Of a stretch of DNA of 64,000 nt, positions 42,253-50,597 are shown one piece after another. The stretch is taken from positions 1-64,000 of the forward strand of contig JBOHUD010000064.1 of assembly GCA_050734155.1 (NCBI GenBank), written 5' to 3'. The notes beneath the pieces are model-generated. The model saw only the letters and a list, made by a program, of their open reading frames with translations, made no database searches and was not told where the DNA came from. How positions within the stretch are numbered: position 1 is the stretch's first letter; every line of letters starts with the position of its first letter. Both the position numbers and the translations under genes were made by a program. The stretch comes from Aeolococcus sp050734155. GTDB taxonomy: Bacteria; Chloroflexota; Dormibacteria; Aeolococcales; Aeolococcaceae.

Positions 42253-43502
42253 GGGTAGAGGCTCTGGTTGGGCTGATACTGCTGATGGGCGTCGACCTGG
42301 CGGAGCTCGCCGTAGACAGCGTAGTCACCGCGCGCGTGCTCCTTGATGTAGCCCATCAGCAGCGACGTGACCACCGCCACCGTGCCCACCGTGACCACCG
42401 CGTTGCGCCCGATCCGCGACACCGAACCGGTGACGCGCAGCGAGTCGTCCTGGCGGTGGCTGCGACCGCGCAACCTGGACACGGTGTGGGCCGCCGTCAA
42501 CATGGTGGCGACCCCGAGCCCCCAGTAGCGCAGCGCGTTGAGGTCGCCGCCGAGCACCCCGCTGGGGAGGGCGGCGAGGGTCATCCCAACCACCGTGAGA
42601 GCGATCACCAGGCGGCTGCTGGTCGACCACAGGCGGGGACCGCCGTCCTCGCTGGCCAGCGCGATGTTGCCGCCGATGAACATGGCGCCCACCAGGCATT
42701 CCTGGGCCACCATGAAGGCGGCGGTACCGCCACTGAGGAGGTTGTCGAAGTACCCGGGCTCGCTCTGCCGGATGATCTCGATCAGCGCGAACCCCACCAC
42801 CGGCATGAGCAGCCCGGTGAGAAGGCCGATGCGCAGGTTCACCCGGGCCGCCCAGGACTGGAAGGCGCGCTCGGGAGCGTCCCCGCGACTGCCCACCAGC
42901 CGCACCGCTGCATAGGCGGCGCAGAACAGGGCCGTCCAGCTGACGTTGCCGATGAGCCGGTGAACCAGCAGCGGCCAGTACACAGGGTTGAACACCGGTT
43001 CGGTGAGCCCCGCGTCGACCGGGTTGATCAGGTAGGCGTCGATGCCGACGATCAGCACCATGAACAGCGTCTGGAGCACCAGCACGGCCGTCCCCAGAGC
43101 GGCGTGGCGGGTCTGGGTCATCGAGGCGAAGGTGTTGCGGTACCAGACCAGCAGCGGCGCCAGCACGAAGAACAGCCCGAAGGCGATCGCCGCCAGCCAG
43201 ATGAACTTGTTGATCAGCCGCCCGAACTCGTTGGCCCACAGCCCGGTGAGCAGCACCACGGCGAAGACGGCGAAGGTGGCCCCGAGGCTGAAGACCAGGT
43301 AGTAGCTGTTGGCCAGGCTGCGCGCGTATCGGGCGGTGCGCACGTCGCCGGTGCGCACGTGGTGCCACTCCGCGCCGACCGCCAGGGTGATGGCACCGAG
43401 GCTGAACTCGGCGATGAGGATGTGGACCAGGAAGACGATCCCCACCGACACGTTGTTGCCGATGCCGGGAAAATCCGGCGTGGTGATCTGCAGGCCGAGC
43501 AC
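42249..43502 (-). CDS. CydA-like quinol oxidase subunit I, first copy
   Basis: A 417-residue membrane protein of the cytochrome bd subunit I superfamily. IVFLVHILIAEFSLGAITLA holds the N-terminal heme His (His27). LTGLWANEFGRLINKFIWLA matches the proton-channel Glu region, and VHRLIGNVSWTALFCAAY the second heme His. YIKEHARGDYAVYGELR is the equivalent of the C-terminal Glu/Arg block. It lacks the long Q-loop typical of CydA. The GTG at 43502 follows the upstream stop by one base. Probably part of a complex with the downstream Rieske/cytochrome b and the second CydA-like protein. Confidence 0.8.
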   Translation of the reverse strand: MLGLQITTPDFPGIGNNVSVGIVFLVHILIAEFSLGAITLAVGAEWHHVRTGDVRTARYARSLANSYYLVFSLGATFAVFAVVLLTGLWANEFGRLINKFIWLAAIAFGLFFVLAPLLVWYRNTFASMTQTRHAALGTAVLVLQTLFMVLIVGIDAYLINPVDAGLTEPVFNPVYWPLLVHRLIGNVSWTALFCAAYAAVRLVGSRGDAPERAFQSWAARVNLRIGLLTGLLMPVVGFALIEIIRQSEPGYFDNLLSGGTAAFMVAQECLVGAMFIGGNIALASEDGGPRLWSTSSRLVIALTVVGMTLAALPSGVLGGDLNALRYWGLGVATMLTAAHTVSRLRGRSHRQDDSLRVTGSVSRIGRNAVVTVGTVAVVTSLLMGYIKEHARGDYAVYGELRQVDAHQQYQPNQSLYP

Positions 43503-43503
43503 G

Positions 43504-45570
43504 TCAGCCGTCCGGCGCCGCCGCGACCACCCGTCTGCCGAGGTCGTCGATGACGGGCGCGGTGATCTCGTTGAGGCCGCCGCCGTGCCTCGCGGTGGAC
43601 GCCGCCCGGGGGGTGGCCGCCACCTGGCCCACCGGGCACCCCGGCGCCGCCCCGTCGCCTCCGGCCCCGGCGGGACACGCCGCGGCGGCCGGGTCCGTCT
43701 CCCGGCCCTCGCGCTGCATGCGGGCACGCGCCTCGGCGATCCCCGCCTCGACGTGGAGCACGGCGACCTCGGGTGCTCCCAGCGCGATGGCCAGGCGCTC
43801 GATCTGCTCGGTGGCGAGGTTGCGCAGGAATCCCGCAGGGATGCGCTCGATGCGGTCGTCGGCCTCGTCCGTCCAGGGCAGGCGGCGGCGCTGGTCCACC
43901 TGGGGCCCGGTGTGCCGCTCCACGCCCAGGGGCGCGCGATGCGGCCCCGCGCCGACGTCGAGCGCGTCGAGCTCGGGCGTGACGAAGGGCTCGGCCACCT
44001 CCGCGGTGATCGCGGGCAGCCGCCTGGTGCGCGCCTGCTTCTCGACGATCGCCTTGACGCGGCGGCGCAGATACCCGGCCGGCAGCTGCTGGAGCAGGCG
44101 ACGCGCCTCGACCGTCCAGCCCAGCTTGGCGCCGTCGAAGGCGGTCTGCGCAGCGTCACCCTCCCCCGCCGCCGCGGCGCGGAGCGCATCGCTGTCGATG
44201 CGCTCGAAGGAGGCGGCGTCGCCACCGCACACCGGGCACCTCTGCGGCGTGTCACTTCGTGCCGCGTAGCCGCAGGTGAGGCAGACCGCGCGCGCGTCCT
44301 GGATCGGCGGCTCCTCGATCATCGCGCGCTCTGCCGAGGCGACGGCGGCGCCGGTCTCGGCGATGCGGCGCATGGTGCGAGCGAATGGCATCAGCTCGTC
44401 GAGCGCGGTGGCCACGTCGCCGGACGAGACCACGCTGTGACCCCTCTCCATGGCCCAGCGCAGCACCGCGGTGCGGGCCAGGCCGCGGGCGCCGCCGGGA
44501 ACCGTGGCCATGCGCTCCTCCGCCTCGGGCGTCCACACCACCGCGGCGTCGGCGCGGACGTCGATTGGCGGCGTGAAGCTGCCACTGCTGACCAAAACGT
44601 TGCAGGGAGCCAGCCGGAGCAGCTGCTCGGTGTTGCTGCCCAGGTCCATGGCGGCCTCGGAATGGACGCCGATTCGGCCCAGCACGAGCAGCCACGGGCG
44701 CGTCTCACGCGCATGGCGGAGCACGCGCTCGAATGCCTTGCCGTCGAGAAGGGTGATGGGCAGGTCCACCCCCTCCTCGGCGGCCGTGGCCCGGGCCACG
44801 CGCAGGTGGGACTCGTAGATCTTGGCCAGGCCGGTGTCGATGATCTCCTCGTGGAGCGCCTCCTGCTCCTTGAAACGAAAGATCTTCGAGGCCTTCTCGG
44901 AGAGCACGTCGACGATGCCGTTGAAGACGGCGTAGTGCAGGTATGGGTCGTAGACGGCCACCGCCTCGACGCGCTTGCCGGTGGCCCTGCCCAGAGCCAG
45001 CGCGGTGCGCAGCCCGGCAAAGGACTGCGGCGAGCCGTCGATGGCCACCAGGATGCCGCCCTCGGTGGCGGCACCGTTGGTGCTGCGCACGATCAGCAGG
45101 TCGCGGCGGATGCGCCGGGCGACCCTGTCGGTGACACTTCCCAGCTGCGACTCCTTGACGGCGCCGGTTCCCAGCGCCCCCATGATCACCAGGTCGACGT
45201 CCTCGCTCTCCTCGATGTCGGCGACCAGCTCCTCCCAGTTGCGCCCGTCGCGCATGCGTGCCTCGAAGCGCACCCCACGCTCGAGGCAGCGAAAGCGGAG
45301 CACCTCGGTGTAGCTGTCGCTGATCAGCTCCAGGCCGGTGGTGATCAGGCTGTCGTGGATGCGCCGCTGGCGGAGCAGCTCCGCCTCGTCCTGGTATTCC
45401 TCGGGGAGCGTGTACTCCATCTGTTTGAAGCGGTAGTCGTGCATGCGCGCCGCGTACACGTGCATCCCGATGACGCGCGCCTCGAGGGCGGTGGCGAGCT
45501 CGAGGGCCACCGAGCTGGCGGCGTCCGAGTGCTCGGAGTTGTCGAGGGCGACGTAAAGTGTGGAGTACAT
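43504..45570 (-). CDS. Tandem universal stress protein fused to three PCP_red domains
   Basis: A 688-residue soluble protein and first gene of the 13-gene operon. Two universal-stress domains (about 1-163 and 172-328) come first, the second with ILVAIDGSPQSFAGL and GSNTEQLLRLAPCNVLV. Then follow a PCP_red-like domain (345-392), a zinc ribbon (Cys430, 433, 445, 448) and two more PCP_red-like domains (484-530 and 565-612), each opening with W-T-x-E-A. PCP_red is the small C-terminal domain of the protochlorophyllide reductase B subunit. Two Cys-Pro dipeptides (632, 645) end the protein. GGGAG precedes the ATG. Its role is unknown; perhaps it senses redox or heme state for the respiratory genes behind it. 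Confidence 0.8.
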   Translation of the reverse strand: MYSTLYVALDNSEHSDAASSVALELATALEARVIGMHVYAARMHDYRFKQMEYTLPEEYQDEAELLRQRRIHDSLITTGLELISDSYTEVLRFRCLERGVRFEARMRDGRNWEELVADIEESEDVDLVIMGALGTGAVKESQLGSVTDRVARRIRRDLLIVRSTNGAATEGGILVAIDGSPQSFAGLRTALALGRATGKRVEAVAVYDPYLHYAVFNGIVDVLSEKASKIFRFKEQEALHEEIIDTGLAKIYESHLRVARATAAEEGVDLPITLLDGKAFERVLRHARETRPWLLVLGRIGVHSEAAMDLGSNTEQLLRLAPCNVLVSSGSFTPPIDVRADAAVVWTPEAEERMATVPGGARGLARTAVLRWAMERGHSVVSSGDVATALDELMPFARTMRRIAETGAAVASAERAMIEEPPIQDARAVCLTCGYAARSDTPQRCPVCGGDAASFERIDSDALRAAAAGEGDAAQTAFDGAKLGWTVEARRLLQQLPAGYLRRRVKAIVEKQARTRRLPAITAEVAEPFVTPELDALDVGAGPHRAPLGVERHTGPQVDQRRRLPWTDEADDRIERIPAGFLRNLATEQIERLAIALGAPEVAVLHVEAGIAEARARMQREGRETDPAAAACPAGAGGDGAAPGCPVGQVAATPRAASTARHGGGLNEITAPVIDDLGRRVVAAAPDG

Positions 45571-45757
45571 CCGCTCCCTGCCATGCAGATGCAACGTCGA
45601 CCGCCGCGCGCAACGATCCGGCGGCGTCCGGAGCGCGTCACTGGTCAGCGCACGCTCGATGATAGCGAGCGGGGTCGTCGGCCTGAGCCGGGACTCCGCC
45701 TCGCCGGCCGCCACAGCGTAGAATCGCCCGATCGTGGCGACCACCTGGAGGTGACCG

Positions 45758-46465
45758 ATGCCCGACACGTCGCAGCCCCCACGCTGCCCGGTGGCGCACG
45801 ACCCCACCGATGCCGGCTGTCCGGCCCACCCCAGCGCCGCGCACTCCGCGGCCGGCTGGACCTCGGAGGGGCGGCGGGCGGCGGCGGCCGGGGGCGCTCG
45901 CGCGGCCGTGAGTCGCCTCGCACCCGACCGCGCGGTGGCCATGTCGGAGCGAGTCGTCGAGGCCCGCGCCCAGCGCGATCGGGTCGAGGAGATCACCGAT
46001 CTGTTCGTGCGCACGCTCGGCAGGAAGCTCGGCTACGGGCATCCGCTGAGCGAGCGGACCGGCACCGAGGTGGTGTTCACCTGGACGGAGGAGGCCGAGG
46101 CACGGCTCGCCGAGATCCCCGAGTTCTGCCGCGATCTCACCCGCTGGCGCGTGGAGTGGACCGCCCACAAGCTGGGCCTGGGAACCACGATCAGCCCTGC
46201 CGAGATGGACGCCAAGTACGAGCTCTGGGGCCGTGTCTCCCACGCCATCGAAGCGCGTGATCGCGATGCGCTCCCCTGGACGGAGTCGGCGCGGGGGCGC
46301 TTCGAGCGCATCCCCGACTTCGTGCGCGGCCAGGTGTTGGAGGCGGTCGAGGGCAACGCTCGCAGCCTCGGGCTCACCGAGGTCAACGACGCCGTCGTCG
46401 ACCTGGTGATCCAGCACTGGGTCGACACCGGCGATTTCCACGAGGGCCGCTACGGGTTCAGGTAG
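45758..46465 (+). CDS. PCP_red double-domain protein
   Basis: A 235-residue soluble protein. The N-terminus has two Cys-Pro pairs (RCPVAH at 9-14, GCPAHP at 20-25). After a helical linker come two PCP_red-like domains (about 107-155 and 172-222), beginning FTWTEEAEARLAEIP and LPWTESARGRFERIP. GGAGG lies seven bases before the ATG, with TAGAAT (45719-45724) as a likely -10 element. Divergent from the gene carrying three copies of the same domain, so the two are probably co-regulated. Function unknown. Confidence 0.75.
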   Translation: MPDTSQPPRCPVAHDPTDAGCPAHPSAAHSAAGWTSEGRRAAAAGGARAAVSRLAPDRAVAMSERVVEARAQRDRVEEITDLFVRTLGRKLGYGHPLSERTGTEVVFTWTEEAEARLAEIPEFCRDLTRWRVEWTAHKLGLGTTISPAEMDAKYELWGRVSHAIEARDRDALPWTESARGRFERIPDFVRGQVLEAVEGNARSLGLTEVNDAVVDLVIQHWVDTGDFHEGRYGFR

Positions 46466-46474
46466 GCGCCGCGC

Positions 46475-47230
46475 TCAGTCGGGCCAGTACTGCTCTTCGC
46501 GGATCTCCCCGTCGCCGAACCCGCGGCGACGCATGATGCGGTGGCTCTTGCCGATCATCTCGGGATTGCCGCAGAGGTAGACAGCCCCGTGCCCGGGGCG
46601 CAACCCCGCCGGATCGGCGTGCTTGCGCAGGATGTCCTCGACGCGCCCGGTCTCGCCGGTCCACCCCGGGTCGTCCCAGGGGCGGCTGATGGTGGGCACG
46701 TAGGAGAACCAGTCGCAGGCGGCGTCGAGAGCGCGCAGCTCCTCCTCGTAGCCCAGCTCGTCGGATCGGCTCGCCCCCTGGAGCGCGACCACCGGCTGAT
46801 CTGGGGTCCACTCGCCGCTCTGCTGCCGCCGCACCAGGCTGCGCAGGATGCTCACGAAGGGGGCGATGCCGGTCACCGTGGCCACGAAGAGATGAGGCTG
46901 GTCGAGCACCGGCGCGTCCTTGAGGAACAGGCCCTTGCAGCGCTTGCGCACCAGCGTGGTCTCGCCGATGGGCACGTCGTGCAGGGGAGCGGACAGCTCA
47001 CCCTCGGGAACCCGCTCGATGAACAGCTCGATCTCGGGCTCCGCCGGATCCGAGGCGATCGAGTATGGCCTCTCGACGATCCGCCCATCCAGCTCCAACC
47101 CCAGGGTGACGTACTGTCCCGGGCGGAAGGGCAGATCGCAGTCGGGCCGGATGCGCACCACCCACAGGTCGGGAGCGAGATCGCGGCGCGACATGATGGT
47201 CGCCGCGGCGTACTTCTCTGTGTCGATCAT
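46475..47230 (-). CDS. Ferredoxin--NADP(+) reductase family protein
   Basis: A 251-residue FAD/NAD(P)-binding oxidoreductase. ERPYSIAS is the R-x-Y-S/T FAD motif. GIAPFVSILRSL continues the nucleotide loop (V-T-G-I-A-P, with Val for the usual Gly), and YLCGNPEMI is the NADP-side motif. It ends in an aromatic-containing EEQYWPD, where the family usually has a stacking aromatic residue. It moves electrons between NADPH and ferredoxin or flavodoxin. A TACACT element lies nine bases before the ATG. Divergent from the S51 peptidase gene. Confidence 0.88.
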   Translation of the reverse strand: MIDTEKYAAATIMSRRDLAPDLWVVRIRPDCDLPFRPGQYVTLGLELDGRIVERPYSIASDPAEPEIELFIERVPEGELSAPLHDVPIGETTLVRKRCKGLFLKDAPVLDQPHLFVATVTGIAPFVSILRSLVRRQQSGEWTPDQPVVALQGASRSDELGYEEELRALDAACDWFSYVPTISRPWDDPGWTGETGRVEDILRKHADPAGLRPGHGAVYLCGNPEMIGKSHRIMRRRGFGDGEIREEQYWPD

Positions 47231-47276
47231 GCGCGCGACAGTGTAGGGATGGGGGGACGACCGACCGTCCCCCTCG

Positions 47277-47282
47277 TATCCT
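47277..47282 (+). promoter_or_regulatory. -10 element TATCCT, leaderless S51 peptidase mRNA
   Basis: TATCCT is followed by seven bases and the ATG at 47290. The FNR gene on the other strand has its own element in the same 59-bp gap. Confidence 0.45.
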
Positions 47283-47289
47283 CGCCGCC

Positions 47290-48042
47290 ATGACCGGTCC
47301 CCTCGCTCTTGTCGGTGGCGCCGAGTTCGGGGCCGGCAACGACGAGCAGGATGGCCTGCTCGCCCAGGCTGCCGCGGGCCGGCCGGCATACGTGGTCTGC
47401 GCCGCTGTGCGCACCCACCCGGAGCAGGCGGTGGCGACGGCGCGGCGCTGGTTCGCCGGGCTCGACGTCGACATCAGCGAGCTCCGGGTGCGCTCCAGGA
47501 GGGACGCCGCGGCGGCGGCCACGGTCGAGGCTGCGGGGTCGGCCGGCCTGGTGTACATCGCTGGCGGCGACCCGGGACGTGCGGTGAGGCTGTTGGCCGG
47601 GACTCCCGTGTGGGACGCCATCGTCGCTGCCTGGTGTGGCGGCGCGGCGTTGGCCGGTTCGTCGGCGGGGGCGATGGCGCTCTGCCGCTGGACGCTGGTG
47701 CTCGACCGCTGGCCGGACCACGACACCCGGCGACCGATCGACGCGCTCGCCCTGGTACCGGACTGTGCCGTCCTCCCTCACTTCGACACCTTCGGCGAGC
47801 GCTGGATCCCATCTGCGCAGGCGGCCCTCGGCCTGCCGACGCCGCTCATCGGGTTGGACGAGCGCACCGCCGCGGTGTGGCGCGATGGCGCATGGGCGGT
47901 GGCGGGGCCGGGCTCGGTCACCGTCGTCAGCGGAGCACGGCGGGTGCGCTTCACGTCCGGTGACGTGGTCGCGGGAATCCCAGCCCCTGTGGCCGCGCCG
48001 GTTGGGCAGGGATCCCGGCGGCCATCTCGACACCGTGACTGA
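47290..48042 (+). CDS. Peptidase S51/cyanophycinase-like protein
   Basis: A 250-residue protein of the class I glutamine-amidotransferase-like S51 family. The nucleophile elbow is AGSSAGAMAL with the catalytic Ser, and LVYIAGGDPGRAVRLL is the conserved Gly-Gly-Asp loop. HFDTFGERW carries the later His. The family includes alpha-aspartyl dipeptidases and cyanophycinases; the substrate here is not determined. The stop shares one base with the MFS start (TGATG). Confidence 0.82.
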   Translation: MTGPLALVGGAEFGAGNDEQDGLLAQAAAGRPAYVVCAAVRTHPEQAVATARRWFAGLDVDISELRVRSRRDAAAAATVEAAGSAGLVYIAGGDPGRAVRLLAGTPVWDAIVAAWCGGAALAGSSAGAMALCRWTLVLDRWPDHDTRRPIDALALVPDCAVLPHFDTFGERWIPSAQAALGLPTPLIGLDERTAAVWRDGAWAVAGPGSVTVVSGARRVRFTSGDVVAGIPAPVAAPVGQGSRRPSRHRD

Positions 48043-49388
48043 TGGCCAGCGAGAGTCGCCTGGTGCCCGAACCCCTGCCCCCGCCGACCCGGGCCACCCC
48101 CGACCCGCTCCCGGAGCCCACGCCGGGCGCTGGGGGCGCCCGTCCGCCGCGCCGGTCGGCTCTGCGGCGGGCGGTGATGAGCGCCACGGTCGACGTGTCG
48201 CCGCTGCGGGAGTCGCGCGAGTTCCGGCTTCTGTTCATCGCCCAGACCGTCTCGCTGGCGGGCACGATGATCACCTACGTCGCGGTGCCCTTCCAGGCGT
48301 ATGCGCTGACCCGGTCGTCGCTGGTCGTGGGGTTGGTCAGCTTCACCGAGCTGGTGCCGATCCTGCTCATTTCATTCGTCGGTGGCGCCCTCGCCGACGC
48401 CGTCGACCGCCGCCGCATGGTCCGGCTGACCGAGCTGGGATTCTCGCTGGTGATCGCTGCCCTCGTCGTCAATGCGGCCCTTCCGAGTCCGCGTCTGTGG
48501 GTGCTCTTCGTCGCCGTGGCGGTCGCCGCTGGGCTGGATGCCCTCCAGCGACCGTCGCTGGACGCGCTGGTACCGCGCATCGTCCGTCGCGACAAGCTGC
48601 CCGCCGCAGCCGCGATCGAGTCGCTTTCCGTCAACCTCGGTCAACTGCTCGGCCCGCTGGTCGGGGGCGTGCTGATCGCCACGATCGGGCTGCCCGCGAC
48701 CTTCGGGGTCGATGTGGCGACCTTCGTCGTCTCCATGGTGGTGCTCGGCTTGATGCGCTCCGTGCCTCCCGGGCCGAACCTGGACGGCATCAACCTGCGA
48801 GCGGTGCTCAACGGGCTGCGCTACGCCTCGGGTCGCCAGGACCTGCTCGGTTCCTATGCCATCGACATCAACGCGATGTTCTTCGGCATGCCGATGGCGC
48901 TGTTTCCGCAGATCGCGGCATCGTTCGGGGGTCCGGCCGCGCTCGGACTCCTTTACGCCGCGCCGTCCGCGGGCTCGTTCATGGTCGCGCTGACCAGCGG
49001 CTGGACATCCTCGGTGCGCCATCACGGCCGCGCCATCGCAGTCGCGGCCGCCGCCTGGGGGATGGCGATCGTTGGCTTCGGTCTGGCCCCCAGGCTGTGG
49101 GTCGCGCTCATCGCGCTCGCGGCCGCCGGCGCCGCCGACATGGTCAGCGGCCTGTTCCGCACGACGCTCTGGAACCAGACCATTCCCGACACCATGCGCG
49201 GCCGCCTCGCGGGCATCGAGATGATCAGCTACTCGTCGGGGCCAGCGCTCGGCAACCTCGAAGCGGGCGTCGTCGGAGCGCTCGCCGGCGTTCGCGGTGC
49301 GGTGGTCAGCGGCGGGGTGCTCTGCGTGGTGGGAACGGCGGCGCTCAGCGCGCTGCTGCCGCGCTTCTGGAACTACCGCGCCGGGTGA
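48042..49388 (+). CDS. MFS transporter, EntS-like
   Basis: A 448-residue, twelve-helix exporter. The first 48 residues are Pro/Arg-rich and cytoplasmic. The loop FVGGALADAVDRRRMVRLTE is the MFS motif A (G-x3-D-x2-R-R). The subgroup (EntS/MFS_3) contains exporters of siderophores and drugs; the substrate cannot be told here. Translationally coupled to the S51 gene by the one-base overlap. An internal GTG or the ATG at residue 46 could also be the true start. Confidence 0.87.
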   Translation: MASESRLVPEPLPPPTRATPDPLPEPTPGAGGARPPRRSALRRAVMSATVDVSPLRESREFRLLFIAQTVSLAGTMITYVAVPFQAYALTRSSLVVGLVSFTELVPILLISFVGGALADAVDRRRMVRLTELGFSLVIAALVVNAALPSPRLWVLFVAVAVAAGLDALQRPSLDALVPRIVRRDKLPAAAAIESLSVNLGQLLGPLVGGVLIATIGLPATFGVDVATFVVSMVVLGLMRSVPPGPNLDGINLRAVLNGLRYASGRQDLLGSYAIDINAMFFGMPMALFPQIAASFGGPAALGLLYAAPSAGSFMVALTSGWTSSVRHHGRAIAVAAAAWGMAIVGFGLAPRLWVALIALAAAGAADMVSGLFRTTLWNQTIPDTMRGRLAGIEMISYSSGPALGNLEAGVVGALAGVRGAVVSGGVLCVVGTAALSALLPRFWNYRAG

Positions 49389-49418
49389 GGGCACCCACGC
49401 GATCTGTTGATGGCCCCG

Positions 49419-49448
49419 GCCGCAGACGGTCAGTGTCTAGACTGCGGC
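49419..49448 (+). promoter_or_regulatory. Inverted repeat and -10 element before tyrosyl-tRNA synthetase
   Basis: GCCGCAG (49419-49425) and CTGCGGC (49442-49448) are perfect inverted repeats. They enclose TAGACT (49438-49443), which is nine bases before the GTG at 49453. The repeat could be an operator, or a short hairpin if transcription begins upstream. Confidence 0.35.
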
Positions 49449-49452
49449 GGCC

Positions 49453-50586
49453 GTGACCCTTCCCCCCACCGAGCGCATGGCGCTCATCGAGCGCAACACC
49501 GCCGAGGTGATGGGGCGCAGCGATCTCGCCGCACTGCTGCGCACCCCGACGCCGATCCGTCACTACATCGGCTTCGAGATCTCCGGCAAGGTCCACCTCG
49601 GCAGCGGCCTGGTGTCGATGGGCAAGGTGCGCGACTTCCTCGACGCCGACGTCGACTGTCACATCCTGCTGGCCGACTGGCACACCTGGATCAACGACAA
49701 GCTGGGCGGCGACCGCGAGCTGATCAGGCGCATCGCCACCGGCTACTTCACCGAGGCGCTGCGCGCCTCATTGCTGGCAGTCGGCGCCGACCCCGCCCGT
49801 GTGCACGTGGTGCTTGGCACCGATCTCTACGACAGCAATCCCGACTACTGGACCACCGTCATCGAGGTGAGCCGCGCCACCAGCCTGGCGAGGATGCTGC
49901 GCAGCATCAGCATCCTCGGGCGCGAGCAGAGCGACTCGGTGGACTTCGCCAAGCTCATCTACCCGGCTATGCAGTGTGCCGACATCTTCGCCCAGGGCAT
50001 CAACCTCGCGCACGCCGGCACCGAGCAGCGCAAGGCGCACGTCATCGCCCGTGACGTGGCCACCAGGATCCGCACCAACCGGCTCACCGACAGCGACGGC
50101 AGCACCATCAAGCCGGCGGCTGTGCACCACCCACTCCTGCTCGGTCTGCGCCGGCCTGCGGTGTGGCCACTACCGCCCGGCGTCGACCCCTCCACGTTGA
50201 AGATGAGCAAGTCCGACCCGTCGTCGGCGGTCTTCGTGCACGACTCGGCGGACACCATCAGGAGCCGGGTGGCCAGGGCCTTCTGCCCTCCGGATGAGAC
50301 GCGCTTCAACCCCGTGCTCAACTGGTTCGAGCAGCTGGTGTTCGCCCTGGACCGCAGCCCGGTGCGCGTGGAACGGAGCGCGGCCCACGGCGGCGCCATC
50401 AGCTTCGACACGTATGCGCAGCTCGCCGACGCCTACGGGCGCGGCAAGCTCCATCCCGGGGATGCCAAGGAGGCGCTGGCGTCACACCTCATCGACCGCC
50501 TGGAGCCGGCGCGCGCCCATTTCGCCAGGCCGGAGGTGGCGGCGATGCTGGAGGAGGTGGACGCCGCGCTCGCGGCTCGGCGCTGA
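49453..50586 (+). CDS. tyrS: Tyrosyl-tRNA synthetase, archaeal/eukaryotic type
   Basis: A 377-residue class I aminoacyl-tRNA synthetase that charges tRNA-Tyr. IERNTAEVMGRSDLAALL followed by YIGFEISGKVHLGS parallels the archaeal enzyme nearly residue for residue. ILLADWHTWINDKLGG, YPAMQCADIF and GTEQRKAHVIARDV are also archaeal-type blocks. KMSKSDP is intact; the HIGH box is H-L-G-S. The S4 domain of standard bacterial TyrRS is absent. Because of the HLGS change and the 377-residue length, activity is probable but not certain. The GTG follows a -10 element by nine bases. Confidence 0.88.
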   Translation: MTLPPTERMALIERNTAEVMGRSDLAALLRTPTPIRHYIGFEISGKVHLGSGLVSMGKVRDFLDADVDCHILLADWHTWINDKLGGDRELIRRIATGYFTEALRASLLAVGADPARVHVVLGTDLYDSNPDYWTTVIEVSRATSLARMLRSISILGREQSDSVDFAKLIYPAMQCADIFAQGINLAHAGTEQRKAHVIARDVATRIRTNRLTDSDGSTIKPAAVHHPLLLGLRRPAVWPLPPGVDPSTLKMSKSDPSSAVFVHDSADTIRSRVARAFCPPDETRFNPVLNWFEQLVFALDRSPVRVERSAAHGGAISFDTYAQLADAYGRGKLHPGDAKEALASHLIDRLEPARAHFARPEVAAMLEEVDAALAARR

Positions 50587-50597
50587 AGCGGCGGAGC

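Noticed and set aside
38851..43502. Reading the two CydA-like genes as cydA and cydB
   Set aside because: Both have the N-terminal heme His and the C-terminal Glu/Arg block of subunit I; neither resembles CydB.
43309..46260. A 983-codon open frame on the plus strand opposite the CydA-like and universal-stress genes
   Set aside because: It is the GC-rich antisense shadow of well-supported genes, with Gln/Gly/Arg/His-rich low-complexity translation and no domain.
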